Origin: Winogradskyella haliclonae
GTDB taxonomy: Bacteria > Bacteroidota > Bacteroidia > Flavobacteriales > Flavobacteriaceae
Direction of reading: 5' to 3'
Length of the DNA stretch: 64,000 nt
Assembly: GCF_014635865.1 (NCBI RefSeq)
Contig: NZ_BMDQ01000001.1
Coordinates: 992,001 to 1,056,000, forward strand
In this document: piece after piece, positions 18,044 to 27,407 of the stretch
Position numbering within the stretch: the first letter of the stretch is position 1
Layout: each line of letters starts with the position of its first letter
Notes under the pieces: model-generated
The model's database searches: none
Told to the model about the DNA's origin: nothing
What the model saw: the letters and a program-made list of their open reading frames with translations, nothing else
Position numbers and translations under genes: made by a program

Positions 18044-20212
18044 GTGTACTCTAATATTAAAATTTCAGTATTATTCTTCTTGCTAAACCTAGTTGTGGTT
18101 TTTGGCTATGCTCAAAATGAGCCGATAGCTCTGGGGAATGATTATTTTACAGTTAGAGGTTCTGTGCGAGAAAAATACTCATACGAACCTATCCCAAAAG
18201 CTGCTATTCAGGTAAATAGTGGAGCTTATATTACAACTGGATACGATGGAAATTTTAAGATTAAAGTTAAAGTTGGCGATCAAGTCATTATAAGTCATGA
18301 GGATTTTCAAACGGTTTATCATACGATTAAAAGCAATGACCGTCTTTTAATTGAAGTGTTTCCTCAAGACCCAAAACCCACTCAAAAAGAACGACGCAAA
18401 AAAACAATTCAAGCCTTTAATCAATTAATAGACTCGGCAGACACCTATCTGAAAAATGATGCGGAGCGAAGTATTCAATTTATTGCCGATGCTTTAGATA
18501 AGAGTGTATCGCAATCTCAGAATGCTGAAGCATACCAAACTCTAGGAGATTTATATATGTATTGGGAACAATACGATTTGTCTGTTACTAACTATAAAAT
18601 AGCTTTACAGAATCAAGATAAAAGTGAAACCAAACTCAAGTTAGCAAATGCCTACACAGCTAATAAAAATTACGAAAAAGGGATAAGTACCTATAAGAGT
18701 ATAAAAGAAAATGAGCTAAGCAACTATCAAAAAATAGAGTTATATGAAGGTTTGGGAGATGTTTATTTAAAAACAAAAGATATCACTAAGGCAATTGATT
18801 CTTACGAAAAGAGCTTAGATTTTGCGACTACTTATGCTATTGGTCCCAAAATCACAGATTTAAATTCCAAAATTGCTCAAGCTTACAATGCAGCTGGTAA
18901 TACGCAAAAAGCAAAAACCTTATTTAATAGTTCCTTAAATCTTGCTGAACAAGAAAGTAAAAAACGTTCTGTTGAAGAAAAGGTAACTGTAGCTGAGTTT
19001 AATAATGAAAACAGAAATTATGATGATGAGATTTCCTTGAGAAAAGAAGTGGTAGAAGATGTAAAAACTATTGAAGTAGATTCTATAGTCTCTAATGATA
19101 GTCCAATAACGCCTCAAAAACAAAACTACAAAATTGGTAATGCATTAATATTACAAAAGAAGTATGATGAAGCTATTCCGTATTTGGATGAAAGTATTGT
19201 CGAAGCTGATAAAAGAGGAGACTTAGAAGTAAAGAAAGATGCGCAAAGGCGCAAAGTTGATGTGTTAGAACAGTTGGGAGAATATGATAAAGCCAAAATT
19301 GAGTTTGAAGCATTTATGGCATCTGTTGATAAATTGTATTTAAAAAAACAACAAGAAATATCTCAATCTGCTCGGAGATCCCGCAACCTTGCTGAAAACC
19401 AATTAAGGATTAAAAGTCTAGAGAATGATAGGGAATTGAGTAGAAGTCGATATGAACTAACAACAGAAAGAAATAGAACACAAAGTATTATTATTTACTC
19501 TCTTATCGGTGGACTTGTATTGTTACTTATCGCAGCATATTTTACTTATAAGTATATCAAAGGGCAACGACTAGCAAATAATATGTTAGCGCTTAAGTCT
19601 TTAAGGAGCCAAATGAATCCTCATTTTATTTTTAATGCGCTCAATTCTGTTAATAGTTTTATTGCAGTAAATGATGAACGGACAGCAAATAAGTATCTGT
19701 CAGACTTTTCATTTTTAATGCGTGCAGTTTTAGAGAATAGCGAAGAAGACTTTATTCCACTTAAAAAAGAAATAGAATTACTCGAATTATATACCAAATT
19801 AGAACACTTTAGATTTAAAGAAAAATTTGATTATACTATAGATATTAATAATTCAATAGATGTGGATGATTTTGAAATCCCGCCAATGTTATTACAACCA
19901 TATATAGAAAATGCGGTATGGCATGGGCTACGCTATAAAAAAGAAAAAGGGATGCTTAAAATTGAAATTAAACCAATATCCAAAGATGAAATTTCAATTT
20001 CTATAACAGATGATGGAGTGGGTCGTGAACGCTCAAAAATCTTAAAAACAGATCATCAAAAGAAGCATAATTCTAAAGGGTTGAGTAATATTAAAAAGCG
20101 AATTCAGATACTCAATGATATGTATAAAGATAAAGTAGATGTATCTATTGAGGATTATCAAAACACGGAAGATACTGGAACTAGAGTAGAGGTAACCTTA
20201 AAAAAAGATTGA
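18044..20212 (+). CDS. LytS-type sensor histidine kinase with CarboxypepD-like and TPR domains
   Basis: A 722-residue membrane kinase starting at GTG; a stop lies two codons upstream, so this is the earliest start and it yields a signal peptide (MYSNIKISVLFF...GYAQ). The extracytoplasmic part has a carboxypeptidase-regulatory-like domain (about 35-105) and TPR repeats (about 140-440). One membrane helix (about 482-503) leads to the His_kinase domain with NPHFIFNALN (phosphoacceptor H527) and an HATPase region (LLQPYIENAVWHGLRY, DDGVGR). Its partner LytTR regulator starts 7 bp downstream. It probably senses an envelope or peptide-binding signal; the stimulus is unknown. Confidence 0.9.
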   Translation: MYSNIKISVLFFLLNLVVVFGYAQNEPIALGNDYFTVRGSVREKYSYEPIPKAAIQVNSGAYITTGYDGNFKIKVKVGDQVIISHEDFQTVYHTIKSNDRLLIEVFPQDPKPTQKERRKKTIQAFNQLIDSADTYLKNDAERSIQFIADALDKSVSQSQNAEAYQTLGDLYMYWEQYDLSVTNYKIALQNQDKSETKLKLANAYTANKNYEKGISTYKSIKENELSNYQKIELYEGLGDVYLKTKDITKAIDSYEKSLDFATTYAIGPKITDLNSKIAQAYNAAGNTQKAKTLFNSSLNLAEQESKKRSVEEKVTVAEFNNENRNYDDEISLRKEVVEDVKTIEVDSIVSNDSPITPQKQNYKIGNALILQKKYDEAIPYLDESIVEADKRGDLEVKKDAQRRKVDVLEQLGEYDKAKIEFEAFMASVDKLYLKKQQEISQSARRSRNLAENQLRIKSLENDRELSRSRYELTTERNRTQSIIIYSLIGGLVLLLIAAYFTYKYIKGQRLANNMLALKSLRSQMNPHFIFNALNSVNSFIAVNDERTANKYLSDFSFLMRAVLENSEEDFIPLKKEIELLELYTKLEHFRFKEKFDYTIDINNSIDVDDFEIPPMLLQPYIENAVWHGLRYKKEKGMLKIEIKPISKDEISISITDDGVGRERSKILKTDHQKKHNSKGLSNIKKRIQILNDMYKDKVDVSIEDYQNTEDTGTRVEVTLKKD

Positions 20213-20219
20213 TTGTGTT

Positions 20220-20954
20220 ATGAAGTTAAGTGCTATTATCGTCGAAGACGAAAAAACAAGTAGAGATATTTTAAAGAATTATTTAGCAAAGTATTGCCCA
20301 AATATTTCAGTTTTAGGTGAAGCTGAAAATGTAGATGAAGCTCTAGTATTAATTAGGAATAATGATTTAGATGTGGTTTTTTTAGATGTGGAAATGCCAT
20401 ATGGCAACGCATTTGACTTATTAGATAAGGTTGGAGATATCGATTTTCAAACCATATTTGTTACTGCATATAATCATTATGCAATAGATGCATTAAATGC
20501 ACATGCGTCTTACTATTTAATGAAGCCTATCTCTATTGATGACTTGATTAAGGCTGTTGATTATGTTACTGAAATTAGGTCAAAAGAAGATGCATTACAA
20601 GATCAAGTTTTAGTACCTAAAACCAATAGCGTTGACGGAAAGATTACTATACCACAGCAAAATGGTTTTGAAGTTTTAGAAACCAATAACATTCTGTATT
20701 GCAAAGCTGACGATAATTACACAGAGATTTTCTTAAAGAATAACAAAAAGAAGCTGGTAAGTAAAACTTTAAAATATATAGAGGAAGCTTTATCTGCAGC
20801 AAATTTTGCGAGAGTACATAAAAGTTATTTGGTTAACGTAGATGAAATTGTAAAATATCTCAAGGGTAAAGGCGGAAGTATTGTATTGAGCAACGGTAAA
20901 GAAATCATGGTTTCAGCTTCAAAAAAATCTGATTTGTTATCGTACTTTAAATAA
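20220..20954 (+). CDS. LytTR family two-component response regulator
   Basis: A 244-residue regulator: receiver domain (1-120) with acidic pocket E9/D10, phosphoacceptor D56 (VVFLDVEMP) and conserved lysine in YLMKPI, joined to a LytTR DNA-binding domain (about 145-244, containing ARVHKSYLVNVDEI). LytTR proteins bind direct repeats. It is the cognate partner of the kinase 7 bp upstream and is followed 15 bp later by a gamma carbonic anhydrase-like gene that may share the transcript. Confidence 0.93.
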   Translation: MKLSAIIVEDEKTSRDILKNYLAKYCPNISVLGEAENVDEALVLIRNNDLDVVFLDVEMPYGNAFDLLDKVGDIDFQTIFVTAYNHYAIDALNAHASYYLMKPISIDDLIKAVDYVTEIRSKEDALQDQVLVPKTNSVDGKITIPQQNGFEVLETNNILYCKADDNYTEIFLKNNKKKLVSKTLKYIEEALSAANFARVHKSYLVNVDEIVKYLKGKGGSIVLSNGKEIMVSASKKSDLLSYFK

Positions 20955-20969
20955 ATTAATCTCAAGTAT

Positions 20970-21485
20970 ATGCCAATAATTAAATCAGTAAACGGGAAAC
21001 ATCCACAAATTTCAGAAGATTGCTTTATTGCAGAAAACGCCACTATTGTTGGCGAAGTATCTATCGGTAAACAATGTAGTATTTGGTTTAATGCAGTTGT
21101 ACGTGGAGATGTGCATTTTATAAAAATTGGAGACAAAGTTAATGTGCAAGATGGTGCAGTCATCCATGCTACATATCAAAAATCTCCGACTACAATTGGA
21201 AACAATGTATCTATTGGACACAATGCGATAGTGCATGGTTGTACTATAAATGACAATGTTCTTATTGGTATGGGAAGTATAGTTATGGACGATTGTGTTA
21301 TAGAAAGCAATAGTATAATTGCAGCAGGAGCTGTTGTTACCAAAAATACTATTGTAGAATCAGGAAGTGTTTATGCAGGCACGCCTGCAAAAAAAATAAA
21401 GGCGATTAGTCCAGAATTAGTTTCTGGTGAAATAAATAGAATTGCCAATAATTATGTTAAGTATTCTAGCTGGTTTAAGGATTAA
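20970..21485 (+). CDS. Gamma carbonic anhydrase-like hexapeptide-repeat protein
   Basis: A 171-residue left-handed beta-helix protein of the YrdA/PaaY/CaiE group. Hexapeptide repeats (I-G--A-I) run from about residue 18 to 140, and the family metal-binding histidines appear in VIHATY and IGHNAIVHG. Family members are zinc-dependent carbonic anhydrases or acyl-related proteins; many YrdA-like members show weak or no activity, so the reaction is uncertain. It shares a TTAA stop junction with the convergent murI. Confidence 0.88.
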   Translation: MPIIKSVNGKHPQISEDCFIAENATIVGEVSIGKQCSIWFNAVVRGDVHFIKIGDKVNVQDGAVIHATYQKSPTTIGNNVSIGHNAIVHGCTINDNVLIGMGSIVMDDCVIESNSIIAAGAVVTKNTIVESGSVYAGTPAKKIKAISPELVSGEINRIANNYVKYSSWFKD

Positions 21486-22261
21486 AAATCGAGGTATTCA
21501 ACATTAAATTTTCTTTCCAATATCTCATTTAAAATAGTAGTATTAGTATTTGTGTAAAATTCTATAAGTGGTTTAATAATTGAAGTGTTTAGAATAGAAT
21601 TTTGTTCTAAAACGGATTTTGTTTGCTGTGCTACAGCAAAACCAGAATCTATAATTTTAATATGTTTAGGTAATATTTTAGAGAGAATAGGTGTAAGATA
21701 TGGGTAGTGTGTACACCCCAATACCAGGTAATCAATATTCGCATCTAGCATAGGTTTGGTATACTTATCCAAAAGTACTTGCATTTCATTAGAGTATAAT
21801 TTCCCTTCTTCTATAAGCGTTACTATGCCTTCTCCTTCTTTCTCAATAATTGTAACACCATTAGCATACAAATCTGTTGTTTTATGAAATAGAGTACTAC
21901 TTAATGTGCCTTTTGTAGCTAAGATGCCAATAGACTTTGTTTTTGTATTCAAAGACGCTGGCTTTATGGCAGGCTCAATACCTATAAACGGAATACTATA
22001 GGTGTTTCTCAAATAATCAATAGCATTGGTAGTTGCTGTGTTACATGCTACGACTATAATTTTACAACCTTTACTAATGAGTAGTTCAGTATTCTTTATG
22101 CTCAACTCTTGTATTCGCTCTCTAGATTTATTGCCATATGGAGCATTGGCGCTATCGGCTAGATAAATTATATTTTCATGAGGCATCAGTGCATATATTT
22201 CTTTAAAAATAGATGTGCCACCGATTCCAGAATCAAATATGCCTATAGGATTTGTACTCAT
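21482..22261 (-). CDS. murI: Glutamate racemase
   Basis: A 259-residue enzyme that makes D-glutamate for peptidoglycan. The N-terminus IGIFDSGIGG, the first catalytic cysteine in VVACNTATTNA and the second in VLGCTHYPYL are all present, and the length is normal. It is the last gene of the envelope cluster bamA-ompH-ompH-murI, separated from ompH by a hairpin terminator. Confidence 0.95.
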   Translation of the reverse strand: MSTNPIGIFDSGIGGTSIFKEIYALMPHENIIYLADSANAPYGNKSRERIQELSIKNTELLISKGCKIIVVACNTATTNAIDYLRNTYSIPFIGIEPAIKPASLNTKTKSIGILATKGTLSSTLFHKTTDLYANGVTIIEKEGEGIVTLIEEGKLYSNEMQVLLDKYTKPMLDANIDYLVLGCTHYPYLTPILSKILPKHIKIIDSGFAVAQQTKSVLEQNSILNTSIIKPLIEFYTNTNTTILNEILERKFNVEYLDF

Positions 22262-22270
22262 AATTACAAA

Positions 22271-22300
22271 AATAAAAAGCCGCTTGTAAAAAGCGGCTTT
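22271..22300 (-). terminator. Hairpin terminator between ompH and murI
   Basis: A perfect 10-bp inverted repeat (22276-22285 with 22291-22300) and a 5-nt loop. Read on the minus strand it is followed by TTATT, 31 bp after the ompH stop. It may only partly stop transcription, because no other promoter for murI is evident in the 69-bp gap. Confidence 0.7.
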
Positions 22301-22330
22301 ATTATATTTTTTTTGATGGAATTAAAAGAC

Positions 22331-22831
22331 TTATATACCTAATTCTTTTTTTACTTCAGGAGTTATATCCTTACCTGTAGCTACAACTAACGTAGATAGG
22401 TCTAGTACATAATCATAGCCTAAAGCAGCAGCGACTTTTTTCACAGCAGCCTGAGCTTTTTCTCTGATAGGCTTAATTTTATCTAATTCTTGCTTTTGAA
22501 TATCTTGTTGCGCTTGCTGTTGAAACACCGCAAGGCTTTGTTGCATTCCATCAAGTTCCGCTTTACGCTTTTTGTTTTCATCATCTGTTTGAGATGGCCC
22601 CTCAGCAGTATATTGTTTTGCCTTATCATCGATTTCTTTAAAAGCCGCTTGAATCTCAGTTTCGTATGTCTTAGTTAGTTGCTCAATTTCTCCTTGTGCT
22701 GCTTTATATTCTGGCATTGAGGTAATGATTTCACCAAGATTAATATGTGCAATTTTACTTTGGGCATTGCTTAAACTTGTACCTCCAACAAAAAGTATAA
22801 TTGCTAATAATAGAGTTTTTAATCGTTTCAT
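22331..22831 (-). CDS. OmpH/Skp family periplasmic chaperone
   Basis: A 166-residue protein with a signal peptide (cleavage after about A23, SLSNAQ) and the OmpH/Skp pattern: a short beta segment (KIAHINLGEIITSMPEY), a long alpha-helical tentacle region (about 45-125, rich in Q/K/E) and a C-terminal beta segment (YDYVLDLS). Skp trimers hold unfolded outer-membrane proteins for the BAM complex. It lies directly downstream of a second, longer OmpH paralogue and of bamA. Confidence 0.9.
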   Translation of the reverse strand: MKRLKTLLLAIILFVGGTSLSNAQSKIAHINLGEIITSMPEYKAAQGEIEQLTKTYETEIQAAFKEIDDKAKQYTAEGPSQTDDENKKRKAELDGMQQSLAVFQQQAQQDIQKQELDKIKPIREKAQAAVKKVAAALGYDYVLDLSTLVVATGKDITPEVKKELGI

Positions 22832-22870
22832 TTTAATTTAGTATTTACGTGTTTTTAGTTATTCTAATTT

Positions 22871-23968
22871 TTAATTATTTTCTTTTTCTTTGGCTTTGGC
22901 CTTACGGATAGAGTCATTTTTTCTCAACTGCTCTAATCGTTCTTCCCTGGCTTTTTTACGTTGCTCTAGTATTTTCTTTTTGCGATCTTCTAAAGCTTTT
23001 TTTCTTGCTTCTCTGTCTGCGATTGCTTTTTTACGCTTTGCATCTTGTATTTCTTTAGGTGTCATAGTTTTTGTAGAGTCCGTTTTTACAACGCTCTTAG
23101 CTTTTTCACCAAGTTTAGCAGTTTTGTTAGCTAAAGTATCAGTAGCTTTAGTTGCTTCTTCTTTTTCAGATTTTGAATTTCCTTTATTTCTTGCATCTAA
23201 GACTTTCTGTCTTCTTGCTTCTGCTTCTTTTTTCTTAGCTTCTCTTGCTTCTTTTTGTTTTTGTCTGCGCTCTTCAAGTGCTTTTTCACGATCCAAACGT
23301 TTTTGTTCTAATTCTGCTTTACGCTGAGCTTTTCTTTCTTCTAGAGCTTTAGCGCGTTCATCTTTTGTGCTATTTACTTCAGGAATTGCAGCTTCTTTTT
23401 CTAAAGCTCTTTTTTCCTTTTTTGTCTTAGCTTGCTCTCTAGCAGATGCACGAGTAATTATTTTTAATACCTGCTCACTTATATCAAAACGTTCTGCTGA
23501 ATATAACATCAAGAAATCAGCATTTTTATCAAAAATAAAATCATATTTTTTGTTTTCAGCTATTTCTTTTACCGCCGCATAGATTTGATCTTGTACAGGT
23601 TGAATTAACTGTGTACGTTGTATAATCATATCGCCACCTGGGCCAAAACGCTTTTGTTGATAATCTAAAATTTCTGCTTCTTCAAATGAAATATCTTCCA
23701 AACGCTCTTCGTAAAGCTCTTTGGTAAGCAGTACTTTTTCGTTTTCTAAAGATTTTTTCTTTGTTTCAATGTCCGCCAGTTTTTTCTCAATCTCTGACTT
23801 CCATTTAGTAAGTTTTGTTTCTAATTGTGCTGATGCTGATTGGTAATCAGGAACATTTTCAAGAATATATTCTGTATCAATGTAGCCAATTCTAACACCA
23901 CGCTGTGCATGACTGCTAAAGCTCATTAGACCAACTATTGCCAATATGTAAAGAACTTTAAATTTCAT
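22871..23968 (-). CDS. OmpH/Skp-like protein with long charged C-terminal tail
   Basis: A 365-residue protein with a signal peptide (cleavage after about A21), an OmpH/Skp domain (about 22-175, including RIGYIDTEYILENVPDY and YDFIFDKNAD) and then about 190 residues made almost wholly of K, E, R, A and Q (about 180-365), predicted to be a long coiled coil or single alpha-helix. The Skp part suggests a chaperone role beside BamA. The tail roughly doubles normal Skp length; it could span the periplasm or bind peptidoglycan, but that is inference. Confidence 0.85.
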   Translation of the reverse strand: MKFKVLYILAIVGLMSFSSHAQRGVRIGYIDTEYILENVPDYQSASAQLETKLTKWKSEIEKKLADIETKKKSLENEKVLLTKELYEERLEDISFEEAEILDYQQKRFGPGGDMIIQRTQLIQPVQDQIYAAVKEIAENKKYDFIFDKNADFLMLYSAERFDISEQVLKIITRASAREQAKTKKEKRALEKEAAIPEVNSTKDERAKALEERKAQRKAELEQKRLDREKALEERRQKQKEAREAKKKEAEARRQKVLDARNKGNSKSEKEEATKATDTLANKTAKLGEKAKSVVKTDSTKTMTPKEIQDAKRKKAIADREARKKALEDRKKKILEQRKKAREERLEQLRKNDSIRKAKAKEKENN

Positions 23969-24120
23969 AGGTGTATGTTTTAATTATTTTGATTCTAGCT
24001 TAATGGACATTCTTACTTTGAAGAAATGCTTGTTATACTCCAAATAAACGAAATATATTCTTAAAAATTTTAACACCACTATGAAATGTTATTAAGCTAT
24101 TAGAAAATATCGTGCCAAAG

Positions 24121-26646
24121 TTAAAATTGCTGACCAATTATAAAGTGAGTCTCCCAACCACCTACTTGTGTTTGCCCTGGTAAAGGATCAAATGGCTTAC
24201 CAAAGTCTATACCTAATAAACCAAAGGCCGGCATAAATATTCTAACACCTAAACCAGCTGACCTCTGAAGATTAAAAGGATTAAAATCTCTAAAACTATT
24301 TACGGAAGCACCACCTTCTACGAAAGATAATGCGTATATTTTTGCACCTTGACCTAATGTAATTGGGTAACGTAACTCTAATGAGAATTTGTTATAGATA
24401 GACCCACCGTCTTGCGATGATAGAGATTGGTTTGGATAACCTCTAAGTTGAACAACCTCTCGTCCATCTAAAGCAAAGTTTCCAAGACCATCACCTCCTA
24501 GAAAGAAACGCTCAAAAGGAATAACACCTCTATCGTTATTATAAGCGCCTAAGAAACCAAACTCAACACTTGGTCTTAATACTAATTTTTTTGCAACTTC
24601 AGCATACCAATCAGCTTTAAACTTTACTTTGTAGAATTCAAGCCATTTAAAACGTTCCTGATCTATTTCTCCAATTCTATCTATATCGGCAACTGGGTCA
24701 AGTCCATCACGCTCTTCTCTTAAAGCTTTATAGTCTACACCATTAAATAAAGAATATGGAATTGAAAATTTAGCTGAAGCAGAAAAGTTTGAACCTCCTG
24801 TAGGGTAAATAGGATCGTTGTATGTATTGTTTCTTGTTAAGCCAATTGTATAAGATAAGTTGTTAGATGAGCCATCACCAAATGTAAATAAACCTGTATT
24901 ATAATTTTGTAAATCATAATGTTGGAAACTTAAAGCTTGAGAAAACAAGAAATAATCGTCAGGTTCTTTAAGTCGTGTAGAAATACCGAATGTAATCCCT
25001 GTAATATTAAACCTTCTACTTCTATCAGCACGTCTAGTTTGAGGGTCAAATAGGAATTGTCTAGAGTGAGAAATAGATGTTGATAACTGAAATGGCTTTT
25101 TACCACCTAACCACGGTTCACTAAAAGAAAAGCTATAAGTTTGAAAAAACTGACTAGCTTGTAGTCTTAAGGCCAAACTCTGTCCGTCACCTCTAGGTAC
25201 TGGCTTGTATGCTTCTCCATTTAAGATGTTTCTCAAAGAGAAATTATTAAAGGATAAACCTAAGGTACCAATGAATCCACCGCCACCATAGCCACCTTGT
25301 AATTCTATCTGACTAGAACCTTGCTCTTCAACTGTATATTCTATATCTAAGGTTCCATCAACTGGATTAGGATTCTTGATGTCAGGAACAATAGCTTGAG
25401 CATTGAAGAATCCCAGTTGTCCAAGTTCACGAATGGTTCTAATAATATTTGCTCTACTGTAAAGTTCGCCTGGACGTGTTCTTATTTCTCTGTAAATAAC
25501 ATGATCGTTAGTGATATCATTTCCTTTAACTGTTACACTATTAAAATAAGCAGGCTTACCTTCAGTTATTCTGATTTCTAAGTCAATTACATTCCCATCT
25601 GCGCTAACCTCAACAGGATTAATTGTAGAGAACATATAACCTGTATTTTGATAGATGTTTGTAATATCTATGCCGTCGGGTTTTTCGTCGTTTGCAATTC
25701 GTTTTTTAAGCTCAACGCCATTATAGGTATCTCCTTCTTCTATACGTAATATTTGAGACAAAAACTCATCAGTATATACTGTATTACCTACAAAATCAAT
25801 TTTACCAAATGTGTATTTCTCACCTTCTTCAACATCTATTAATAAGCTAATGCTTTTATCATCATTATAGATAATTGAATCTTTAATAACTCGGGCATCT
25901 CTATAACCATTTTCTTTGTATTTATCTATAAGACTAACTAAATCCTCTTTGTAGTCTTCTTCAACGTACTTAGAACGTTTTAAAATACGAATAGGATTTT
26001 TCTGCTTAGTGTTTTTCATGGCTTTTCTAAGCTTCTTGTCTGATAGCTTATCATTGCCATTAAATTTTATAGACTTGATTTTCACTTTGTTACCTTTGTC
26101 TATGTTAATAAACATGTTGACTCTCTTTTTTTCAATAGAGTCGTTCTTAACATCAGATGTTACAACATTAACTTTAGTGTTTAAAAACCCTTTTTTCTTA
26201 TATTTATTGGTAAGATAATTTTTGGTGGTAGTAATAAGGTTTTCGGTAACTTTTACGCGCTGTTTTAAATTATTTTCCTCTAGAATCTCGTCTACTTTGC
26301 CTTTTTTTACACCTTGAACTTTAGTCTCATTTAATTCTGGTAAATCTGAAAGGTTAATCTCTATGTCAACTTTATTGTCTTCAGTGATATTTATAAAATA
26401 GATATCAATGGTGCCAAATAAGTTAGAACCCCACAACTTCTTTACGGCTTCGCCTATTTTATCTCCTCCAAATGATACTTCCTGTCCTTTTTTGAGTCTA
26501 GAGTATGTAATAATTGTGCTAGCATTAAATGCAGTGTTACCTGTAACAATGATATTGTTGATGATGTATTTTTTACCATCTTGCCCAAAAGAACTTTGAG
26601 GGATTAGTAAAAGAAATAATAATGTAAAAACGTAAAGTTTCTTCAA
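24121..26646 (-). CDS. bamA: Outer membrane protein assembly factor BamA
   Basis: A protein of about 841 residues that inserts beta-barrel proteins into the outer membrane. After a signal peptide come five POTRA domains (to about residue 430) and a 16-strand Omp85 barrel with the loop-6 motif LRGYP and a C-terminal phenylalanine. I chose the TTG at 26646 because it gives a standard signal peptide (MKKLYVFTLLFLLLIPQSSF); a TTG 16 codons earlier would overlap uppS by 29 bp and precede the signal with a non-secretory stretch. It is followed by two Skp-like chaperones, a functional cluster. Confidence 0.93.
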   Translation of the reverse strand: MKKLYVFTLLFLLLIPQSSFGQDGKKYIINNIIVTGNTAFNASTIITYSRLKKGQEVSFGGDKIGEAVKKLWGSNLFGTIDIYFINITEDNKVDIEINLSDLPELNETKVQGVKKGKVDEILEENNLKQRVKVTENLITTTKNYLTNKYKKKGFLNTKVNVVTSDVKNDSIEKKRVNMFINIDKGNKVKIKSIKFNGNDKLSDKKLRKAMKNTKQKNPIRILKRSKYVEEDYKEDLVSLIDKYKENGYRDARVIKDSIIYNDDKSISLLIDVEEGEKYTFGKIDFVGNTVYTDEFLSQILRIEEGDTYNGVELKKRIANDEKPDGIDITNIYQNTGYMFSTINPVEVSADGNVIDLEIRITEGKPAYFNSVTVKGNDITNDHVIYREIRTRPGELYSRANIIRTIRELGQLGFFNAQAIVPDIKNPNPVDGTLDIEYTVEEQGSSQIELQGGYGGGGFIGTLGLSFNNFSLRNILNGEAYKPVPRGDGQSLALRLQASQFFQTYSFSFSEPWLGGKKPFQLSTSISHSRQFLFDPQTRRADRSRRFNITGITFGISTRLKEPDDYFLFSQALSFQHYDLQNYNTGLFTFGDGSSNNLSYTIGLTRNNTYNDPIYPTGGSNFSASAKFSIPYSLFNGVDYKALREERDGLDPVADIDRIGEIDQERFKWLEFYKVKFKADWYAEVAKKLVLRPSVEFGFLGAYNNDRGVIPFERFFLGGDGLGNFALDGREVVQLRGYPNQSLSSQDGGSIYNKFSLELRYPITLGQGAKIYALSFVEGGASVNSFRDFNPFNLQRSAGLGVRIFMPAFGLLGIDFGKPFDPLPGQTQVGGWETHFIIGQQF

Positions 26647-26665
26647 GGCTTTTATGGTTATGCTT

Positions 26666-27406
26666 TTATATAAGTTGTTCGCTTGTCTTTCCAAATCGTC
26701 GTTCTCTATTTTGATAGTCTTTAATGGCTTCTATCAGATGTTCTTTTTTAAAATCTGGCCATAAAACATTTGTAAAATATAATTCTGCATACGCAATTTG
26801 CCATAATAAAAAATTGCTAATTCGTTGTTCACCACTAGTGCGAATTAGCAAATCTACGTCTGGTAAATTTTGCGTGTAAAGATGCTTATTAATAATTGAT
26901 TCGTCAATACTTTCGGTTGAAATTATATTATTTTTAACTTTAAATGATAATTCTTTAACAACATTAACAAGTTCTTCACGAGAACCGTAGCTTAAAGCTA
27001 AAGTTAATGTCATATGTGCATTATTTTTTGTTTTTTCTTTAACAAATTCTAATTCGTCAAAAGCTTTTTTTGGTAAATCTTTTAAACAACCAATAGCAGT
27101 TAACTTAATTCCGTTATCATGCAGTGTTTTAATCTCTTTTTTTAGAGATTTTACTAAAAGCTTCATTAAGGTTTGTACTTCTAATTTTGGCCTGTTCCAG
27201 TTTTCTGTAGAAAATGCATAGAGGGTTAAATGTTTTACGCCAATTTCTGCACAGGCTTCTACAGTTTCTCTAACAGCTTTTGTTCCACTTTCGTGTCCAA
27301 GTACTCTAACTAAGCCTTTTTGTTTTGCCCAACGACCGTTTCCGTCCATTATAATAGCTATATGGTTTGGTAACTTTGATGTGTCTATTAGGTCTTTTAG
27401 ATTCAT
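26666..27406 (-). CDS. uppS: Isoprenyl (undecaprenyl) diphosphate synthase
   Basis: A 246-residue cis-prenyltransferase that makes the lipid carrier for peptidoglycan and O-antigen. It has the catalytic IMDGNGRWAKQKG near the N-terminus, FSTENW, and the C-terminal DLLIRTSGEQRISNF with the ALYAEL-like segment. The ATG at 27406 starts one base after the upstream porG-like stop; a longer frame to 27439 would overlap that gene. The bamA start lies 19 bp downstream, indicating an envelope-biogenesis operon. Confidence 0.94.
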   Translation of the reverse strand: MNLKDLIDTSKLPNHIAIIMDGNGRWAKQKGLVRVLGHESGTKAVRETVEACAEIGVKHLTLYAFSTENWNRPKLEVQTLMKLLVKSLKKEIKTLHDNGIKLTAIGCLKDLPKKAFDELEFVKEKTKNNAHMTLTLALSYGSREELVNVVKELSFKVKNNIISTESIDESIINKHLYTQNLPDVDLLIRTSGEQRISNFLLWQIAYAELYFTNVLWPDFKKEHLIEAIKDYQNRERRFGKTSEQLI

Positions 27407-27407
27407 T

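Noticed and set aside
22890-23327. 145-codon open frame antisense to the K/E-rich OmpH tail
   Set aside because: It is the complement of a low-complexity Lys/Glu tail, giving Phe/Ser/Leu-rich nonsense; no start context or family pattern.
26647-26694. Longer N-terminus for bamA
   Set aside because: Overlaps uppS and separates the signal peptide from the start; the TTG at 26646 fits better.
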